Below are positions 57,573-64,000 of a stretch of DNA of 64,000 nt, in pieces (positions within the stretch are counted from its first letter, which is position 1; every line of letters begins with the position of its first letter). The notes below the pieces were generated by a model that saw nothing but the letters and a program-made list of their open reading frames with translations, ran no database searches and was not told where the DNA came from. Source of the stretch: Torreya grandis (lineage: Eukaryota > Streptophyta > Pinopsida > Cupressales > Taxaceae); the NCBI GenBank assembly GCA_037957365.1, contig JARHVA010002683.1, positions 1,971,001 through 2,035,000 on the forward strand, read 5' to 3'. A program made the position numbers and the translations under genes.

Positions 57573-60500
57573 TAGGCATTAGACAAATGAAGGTGCATTA
57601 GAGGAGGAAGGGGCTCCCAAAATGGAGACCTTAGGCTTTGATGGTTGTGATGATGAAGGTGCAATCTATTGGGTTTGGTTAGTTGGCTAAGGAGGTGAAA
57701 GGTAAGACCATGGAATGGTGTCCTTAGCTTTACCATTTTATTTTGTTGGACCCCTTTACCCTTATCCTTATGTTGGGCTTTGAACCAAGTTACCATATGA
57801 ATAGTATGGATAAGGGGAGTAGTTACTTGCTTTAGTTCCTCTATTACACTTATTGGTGGGATTAGAGAAGGAGATGATTAGTAAGAGGATTTGATAGGTG
57901 GTAAAAGAGGTGAAGGGATTAAAGAAGGTTCATATAATAGATCATCCTCCTCCAAAAGGCCATGAATGATAGTTTGGAGATTCTTACAGTTATCTATATC
58001 ATGCCCAGGGGTTCTATGGTAAAGAAAACATTAAACCAGGTTGGATTTTTATGAGTGGGGTCAAAAGGTTTGATGGGGGGTAAGTTAAAGGTAAAAGCTT
58101 GCAAGATCCTTTATAATATTTTTGTATAAGAATTTGATAAGGATTTTGGAGATGGTGGGGTTTGGTTTTTTGGTTTAGGTTTCTTGTTGGGTAAGGGATT
58201 TTTAACAGGAGGTATGGTTGGTGGGGTAAGATTAGCTAGAGTTTTTGAATGAAGTATCTTAGTTGTAATTGGTTTAGAGATTGGGGGTCTAAATGATAAG
58301 GGTTTAATAGATGGGAATGTGGATGGCAAAAGGTTGGTGAGGAATGATTTTGACCTAGGAGGTGGGCTTGTTATAGGTAAAGAAAAGGGAGTTGGGTTTT
58401 TGGAGGATGAGCCAGTTACAAGTATGGTGGAAGGATGTGGTCCTAAAATAGAAGGTAAGGGTGAAGAAGCTAGTATGGTTCTTCCTCAAAGTTGAGGTCT
58501 AGGTAATCCCTCCTTCTTAATGGGCTTAATTGGATTAGGTTTTGGTTGGATTAGTGTGGTTAGGTCCAGTCTCAAAGGAGGGTGAGTGGGATTTGGTATG
58601 GGAGGGATCCTTAAGGTATTGATTGGCTTGGTGCATGAAGCATAAAGTGATTTAGTAATTTTAGATAGGCGTAATTTAGGTACCCCCTTGGTAAATTTAG
58701 GATAATTAGTTGGTGTGGTTGTAACAATAGGCTCAAAAGTGGATTGCAATGAAGTAAAAGGTTTAGTTTTATTTGGATACAAGATTCCAAGATGATGCGA
58801 AAAGGTATCTCTATCAAAGTTAGGTTGGGAGGTGAACTCAAAACCTTGAACTAGCTAGGAGAAGGGTTTATAAATAAGATTTGTTCCTTGATATTTAGCT
58901 TCAAATTGTAAACCCTTTGGGGATGATGAACTAGTGGTTTTAGTATTTTTATCCATGGTGGAAGGTTCCAAAGGCAATGGTTGGGTAGATAGGGGTATTT
59001 TCTCTTGAGAGATGGTTTTCATGGAAGATATAGATGATTCTAAAATTGGTGTGGTAAGGGTAATGGTTTTAGGTGGAAGGGTTGGTTTAGATTCCTCCTT
59101 GGTTTGGTTTTCCAAAGGAATAAGTTGTTTTTTGAATTGGATTGGAGGAGTGAATAAAATAGTTGATGGAGTGACCATCTTCTTAGGTATTTTCACCATA
59201 GGAGGGGTGGGTGAAACCATGGTTTCATCTAAGGAAGTGGAAGAGATAGTCACTTCCTTCATTTGGGAATTTTAAGGTGTTGGTGGTAGGTAGTTCTCCT
59301 TAATTTGGGTGATAAAAGTAATAACTTCTTTGATAATGGGCATATTACTGATGACATTGATTACATGTGCCTCATGTGAATTGGAGGATTCAGGTTGGTT
59401 TTCATGGTGTTGGGCTGAAGGTGGATGATTTGGAAATGGTTTTCATAAAATATCAAGGGATTGGTTTGAAGGAGCATTTAGGTTGTCAAACACAAGCTCC
59501 ACTTTATCAATTAGGTCCTGGACAATGCTTTTAAAAGTATTGCATTTATCAGTATCATATCCAAAAACATGATGATAGTCACAATGATCATTCTCATTAT
59601 ACCACCTAGGAAATGGGTGAGAAGTATTAAATTATTGAAGGGGATTGATGTGTGGAAGTTGGATTAGACCGGCCTTGAGTAGTTTCTCCAACACTGATTC
59701 ATAAGATTCTCCAATCAGGGTAAATGGTTTTGAAGGAACCCAATTTTGAGTATGGTTTTGGTGATTGGAAGGGTTATTTGTTGGAGGTGTTCAGTTGATG
59801 AGTGGAGGAGGTGTGGATTTAAGAATGACTGAATGTGTTGATGCTTTCACTTTAGAATTGGTTGGGTTCATTGTTTTGGTGGAAGATGACTCTGTGGATT
59901 TTAAACTAGAATTTTTATTTCAATGCTTCAACTTCCCTTCATCAATAGCATGGTTTTCAAATTTATGGGTCATATTAAAATCTTTTTAAAAGGTCCTAAA
60001 GGTTTGGACATGGAGATTTAGAGCAATCTATTTAGCACAACCTCAGGAAAATAATTTGATTAATTCAGGTTGACGTAATGGGAAAGTTATTTGACTAATA
60101 AGACCTCTCCATCTAGAAACAAATTCAACAATGGACTCATATTCAAATTATTTGATGAAATATAGTTCTATAATGGAAACATTTTTAGAGATATTTATAG
60201 AAAAGTTTTGCAAAACGGTGTGTGCCAATTGAGAGAATGAAAAGATAGAATGAGTGGGAAGAGAACTATACAAGCCAAAGGCAGCCCCAGATAATGACAT
60301 GGGAAAGATTCAGAGGAGAAGAGCGTCATCATAAGCAATAAAAAACATGCATGTCAAAACTCTCTTAAGTGTTGTTGAGGGTCCTCCTTACCTTGGAATT
60401 CAAAAAATTTGGGCAATTCCCATTGAGAAGGATAGGCATGAATAGGTATGGATGGATGGATAGTCTCATTACAAATTTAGTCTTAAGACAAAAGATTAGT

Positions 60501-61430
60501 TGAGGCAGAGATGAATGACTCCAAACTAGTCATTTTATCCATGAACATTTTGATTAGGTCGGGATACAGTTGAGAAACCACATAATTAAGAGGTACATTT
60601 TATTAAGTCTAGTTCATGATAATGTATGAATAGGCATTAAATGGTAATGACAAAGCCACATACTGATACGTGGTGCCAGGAGGTTGATATGGTAGCACAT
60701 AAGAACTATTTGGTATAAAATGTTGGGTGGTGGTTGGTATGTACGTTTTTAGGTTAAGGACATATTGGTCAGTTATCATAGGAACAAGTTGAGGAAAAGA
60801 TGTGGTTAGCATGCTTAAGATAGGAGGAAATTGGGAAGGTTGAGGTTGGGTGGTTATGCTAGTGCTAATTAGAGGAAGGTTTGGAGGTATGGAGAACACT
60901 AAGCTTTTAAGTGGAACTATGGTCAAAGGATTGGTTGAAACCAAAGGGAAGATATAATTTAAAGTGGAGGATAATGCCATAGTAGATGGGGCATAAGTAA
61001 CCAATGGTAAGGTTGACTCCCCATGGGGTGTAATTGGTGGTATTTGGTTAGGTGATGGAATGTTGGTTCAGTTTTGGGTAGATGGGTCATTGGAAGAAGT
61101 CTGAGTTAATGGTTGAGATGAAGTGGTTCCTACCATGAGGTGGGATGGCATACCAAGAGAAGGTTCAAAAAATGGAAATAAAGTAGGAGGGGTGCGATGA
61201 GGTAAAGTGTTAAGGTAATGTTTCAAGGCAACTGTATTATTGTCAAGAATGGTGGTGAAGTCTAGATCTCCTTTAGATATGATTGGAATTTTAGAGGGAG
61301 ATGGTGGTGGAGGAGAATGGTGAGGTGAACCATGGGGAGATTTATCTGCATCTAAGGTATAATCCATGGATGAAGATGAAGGTGGTGGTTGATTAATTTG
61401 ATTTTTCACTTGTTGTCTACTCAAAACCAT
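57573..61430 (-). pseudogene. Tat element 2 gag, long and proline-rich, with two knuckle-like segments
   Basis: The N-terminus at 61430 reads MVLSRQQVKNQINQPPPSSS, then a Pro/Ser-rich part with SPHGSPHHSPPPPSPSKIP. The gag core lies at 60430-59980 (ELPKFFEFQGKEDPQQHLRE). Near 59600-59500 a CDYHHVFGYDTDKC segment is followed by VQDLIDKVELVFDNL. After about 1.4 kb of Pro/Thr/Lys-rich sequence (59280-58110) a second such segment appears near 58030-57930 (LFYHRTPGHDIDNCKNL, IIHGLLEEDDL). Two knuckle-like segments in one gag suggest an internal duplication. The total length near 1280 codons is large for gag. Confidence 0.7.
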
Positions 61431-62268
61431 ATGAAAAATTCAGAACTAGACAATGAACCTTTATCCTCAAATAATGATCAATCCATGAAAAACACAAAGC
61501 GAAAAAAGCACACACTAAAAATGAATTAATCATAGGATTTATTTTAAATCACTTTTAACTTGTCTTAAAGAGTGTGAAAGGGAAAATTAGCTTATGATTT
61601 AGGTACTAAAAATCCATCTAAGGATGGTTTTAGGTTAATTTTGGGTTTTCAAATAATCTACACTAGACCGGGTACATGCCTTAGTACTAGGGGCTTGCTC
61701 CCTGCACTTCACAAACCTGAACCTGAGCTTGGCTGCTTAGCCAATAAATAACATTTGTATAAAGTTTATACTCCACTAGAGAATGGAGCAGGTCCTCCCC
61801 TTGGTGGTGAAATATAAGTGAGATCTCTGGGTAGGGTAAGGTGATCCAAAGGGTGATGAATTCCCAATGGGCCTTGTCTCTAGTATGTTTTGATGTGTTC
61901 TTTGGTGCAATGGTTTGGTAGTGTAAAATTTGTGTTCTACAGTTCATTTAAATGCCATTAATTAATTTAGGTGAGATAAACATTAAATAGTCAATTTAAT
62001 TAATGCACTTAATTTTATCCCGAAAGGAATTCTTTGGTTTCTTTGAATGCAAACAAGGAATAATGCAATAATGCAAGATGACAATGCAACCTATCCCTAA
62101 AATGAATTTTGCACTCTTTTTTGTTTGTTTATTTGTTTTGAATTAGAAAAGAAAAGTAAAATAAATTTTGTATTTTTTAGAATTTAAATACTTGAATAAA
62201 TGCAATAAAAATGAGATTCACTAATGTAACTATATGAAATAAATTAAACTATGAACCCTTAAGGGGTA
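61431..62268 (-). other. Leader between primer site and gag
   Basis: Non-coding AT-rich leader of Tat element 2. A frame at 61687-61947 has no family match and is probably accidental. Confidence 0.5.
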
Positions 62269-62283
62269 CCATCGGGCATGCCA
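62269..62283 (-). other. Candidate primer-binding site
   Basis: Reads TGGCATGCCCGATGG on the minus strand, beginning with the obligatory TGG and lying three bases from a CA dinucleotide at 62287-62288 that could end the 5' LTR. The primer tRNA cannot be named with certainty. Confidence 0.45.
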
Positions 62284-63010
62284 AAATGTTTCACTTGATT
62301 TCTTACATTAACTATTTTTAATTTGAAAGAGGAGATAAGTAATAGATAATAGGTGTGTACTTGGTTGGACGTTGCACACATTGATATATAGATGAAGTGG
62401 TAACTCTTATTTGGTAAGGGAAGAATGACCTATAAATCACATGAACTCATAAAATATATGTTAATAGAAAAGTTAGGGGCTCTTTGGTGAGAAAAAAATC
62501 CCAAGAATGGAATATCCTTCCTTAAATGGATGTCAACCCTTGTTCAACATTCAATTTCATTGACAAAAGAGAAATTACAAATAGTAGATATGAAAATGAT
62601 GTCAATGAATAGTAAAACATGTCTAATCTATGGTAGGGTTGATATTATCAAAATAATGGTTCCAAAATGTAGTACCCTCATCAATATCCTCTTGGATTAT
62701 GGCTAATTATTCTTAAATATCCTATAAATGGGGTGTGAGAACCAAAATACAAAGGGTAACTCAAATTAAATGTCACTTTGATAAATAAATATAGATTGGG
62801 GGGCAATAGGAAGGTCAACGACACTATCTGTCTCATGTGCACATCCTGGTAGGGTCATCTACATGCAATAAAGAAGTTAAGGTCAGGTCCAAAAAAATAA
62901 AAAAAGTGTTCAGGTACAGGTTAAGGGATGGCCATAAGTATGAGAAGGTGAAAAGGAGGGTCAACATAAAAATATGTATTTTTGGGTGACAGTGACCATC
63001 AGTAGTCAGA

Positions 63011-63086
63011 GTGATCGATGGGGGTTTCCCTAACCATCAATAGTTGGGTGATAGATGGTGGTTTCTATAACTAGCGATGATTATGG
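63011..63086. repeat. Two imperfect 37-39-bp tandem units
   Basis: Units at 63011-63047 and 63048-63086 both start GTGATNGATGG and contain GGTTT, CTANC and a GTTGG or TATGG end. The core AACCATCAATAGTTGGG of the first unit is related to the 19-bp units at 63666. Confidence 0.7.
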
Positions 63087-63448
63087 TAATTGTTGGTGGT
63101 CACCTACTATAAACTTGATAGGGACTAAAAATGAGCTACAAATAGGTAACTAAGGGGCCAAAAAGGTTGTATAGGTAGTCTGGCTAAAGGAAAAGAAGCA
63201 AGAAGATTATTCAATAGAGAACACACTTATAATAAGCAAAGAAGGATAAAATGAAATAGAGAAAACAAAGTTAGGTACCTTTTCTTTGACGGTTTCAATG
63301 GTTGAAAGCTTAGAGGAATGCAAGTAGTGTAATGGTACCTTGATGAGATAATCACACAAACAGAGCTTCAGGTTGTTGAATGCCTACATAGAAAACAAGA
63401 GAGTCTAGATGTACAAATTTTGGTCCCATATCTCCTCCATGAGATTTG

Positions 63449-63457
63449 TATTTATAG
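63449..63457 (-). promoter_or_regulatory. Putative LTR TATA box
   Basis: CTATAAATA on the minus strand, about 210 bases downstream (minus strand) of the 19-bp repeats. Confidence 0.5.
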
Positions 63458-63665
63458 CACAAAACTTCCTAAATGAGGAGAAAGATTTATCAAATTGAAG
63501 GAGGAAAAGTTGCTAAGTTAGTCTTGGATAAGTGTGATAGACTGATGAAAATAAATCTAGAGTTTGTGCATAGGAAAGTTGCCAATTTTGTTAGTGCAAG
63601 CTTTTTCAAAGATGGAAGTTTCTAATCTATTGGGGTGAAGATACCTGACCATCTATTATTAGGAT

Positions 63666-63722
63666 AACCATCGATGGTTGTGCTAACTATCAATGGTTGG
63701 GCTAATTATCGATGGTTGGGCT
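63666..63722. repeat. Three 19-bp tandem units with a palindromic core
   Basis: Units at 63666-63684, 63685-63703 and 63704-63722, each of the form AAYYATCRATGGTTGKGCT. The first contains the perfect palindrome AACCATCGATGGTT. They lie upstream of the TATA box and could be LTR enhancer elements. Confidence 0.85.
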
Positions 63723-64000
63723 AACGTTGATGATCAACCCTCTTGGGATAAAGAGGTAAAATGTAAAGTATTAAATGGTTTGCTTAAGTTTGTGTAAAGA
63801 AGGGTCAACTAGGTTAATAAAGGAGTTAACTAGGTCAAGGTCAAGATTTAAGTCCTAGTGTGATGACATAAAAAATTGTTTGAGGGACGGTTTTAAGTGT
63901 CTACACTATCTTTAGTTGAACCTTATATCATATCTAATTATACTTCTCCTTTAGACAAGCCTAGCCTAGAATTTGTACCAGCCCTACCTTCCCTCGGTGA

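Larger units (their letters stand above)
52623..62286 (-). mobile_element. Tat-type Ty3/gypsy element 2
   Basis: The best preserved large element of the window, on the minus strand: LTR (from 62287 rightwards), primer-site candidate, leader, gag (61430 to about 57600), protease, reverse transcriptase, RNase H, a second RNase H-like domain and integrase (ending near 52640). The second RNase H between the first RNase H and integrase marks the Tat/Ogre lineage. The 3' LTR is not recognisable; the region where it should lie is occupied by short LTR elements and a tandem array. All reading frames are interrupted by stops and shifts. Confidence 0.82.
62287..64000 (-). repeat. Probable 5' LTR of Tat element 2, running off the window
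   Basis: No coding sequence. It contains a TATA box on the minus strand and two sets of short tandem repeats to either side of it, which is typical of LTR promoters. The outer end is beyond the window and no partner LTR could be compared, so this rests on position and internal structure. Confidence 0.45.

Noticed and set aside
59012..59275. 87-codon plus-strand frame
   Set aside because: Antisense shadow of the proline-rich gag frame at 58855-59262.
61687..61947. 86-codon minus-strand frame upstream of gag as an extra gene
   Set aside because: No family match and sits in the leader; kept only as a remark.
1..64000. tRNA, rRNA or plastid/mitochondrial insert
   Set aside because: No tRNA B-box type sequence with a fitting cloverleaf and no organelle gene was noticed on reading either strand.

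Overview
The window reads as repeat-rich intergenic DNA of a seed plant with a large, very AT-rich genome. I found no intact host protein gene, rRNA, tRNA or CRISPR array. What can be supported is a set of layered, mostly decayed retroelements: L1-type LINEs whose ORF1 has the plant DUF4283 plus CCHC-knuckle layout, Ty1/copia elements primed by initiator-Met tRNA, a Ty3/gypsy chromovirus-like family, and Ty3/gypsy elements of the Tat type, one with the extra (archaeal-type) RNase H. The very low GC and the many stops at codons where the family has Trp, Gln or Arg suggest long decay of methylated cytosines. A gymnosperm such as Welwitschia would fit, but that organism guess is inference from composition only.

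Layout: 1-8.4 kb holds a gag-like fragment, two copies of a dispersed non-coding repeat (called R here), an ORF1-only LINE inserted between 14-bp target duplications, and a chromovirus integrase with its 3' LTR. 8.6-13.7 kb holds microsatellites, more R and a second ORF1-only LINE. 13.69-15.76 kb is a short non-autonomous LTR element on the minus strand with LTRs, primer site, polypurine tract and a 5-bp target duplication. 16-19 kb is R and featureless AT-rich DNA. 19.0-26.63 kb is a minus-strand LINE of about 7.6 kb with ORF1, ORF2 and an unexplained third coding region. 27-33.5 kb repeats the R + chromovirus arrangement of 1.5-8.4 kb. 34.1-39.5 kb is a copia element, followed by a third fragment of the chromovirus-associated repeat. 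40.8-47.8 kb is a minus-strand Tat-type gypsy split by an internally deleted copia. 48.4-50.0 kb is a diverged tandem array with a period near 60 bp. 50.06-52.23 kb is a cluster of short LTR elements in both orientations. 52.6-64 kb is a second minus-strand Tat-type gypsy with gag, pol, leader, primer-site candidate and part of a 5' LTR that runs off the window.

Nothing here acts together as a pathway. The relations are those of nesting: which element interrupted which, several of them provable because an uninterrupted copy of the target lies elsewhere in the window. The points most worth a second look are the LINE with a third coding region, the ORF1-only LINE pair that share a stop codon at the same knuckle position, the short LTR element with unexplained cargo, and the R + chromovirus block present twice in the same order.
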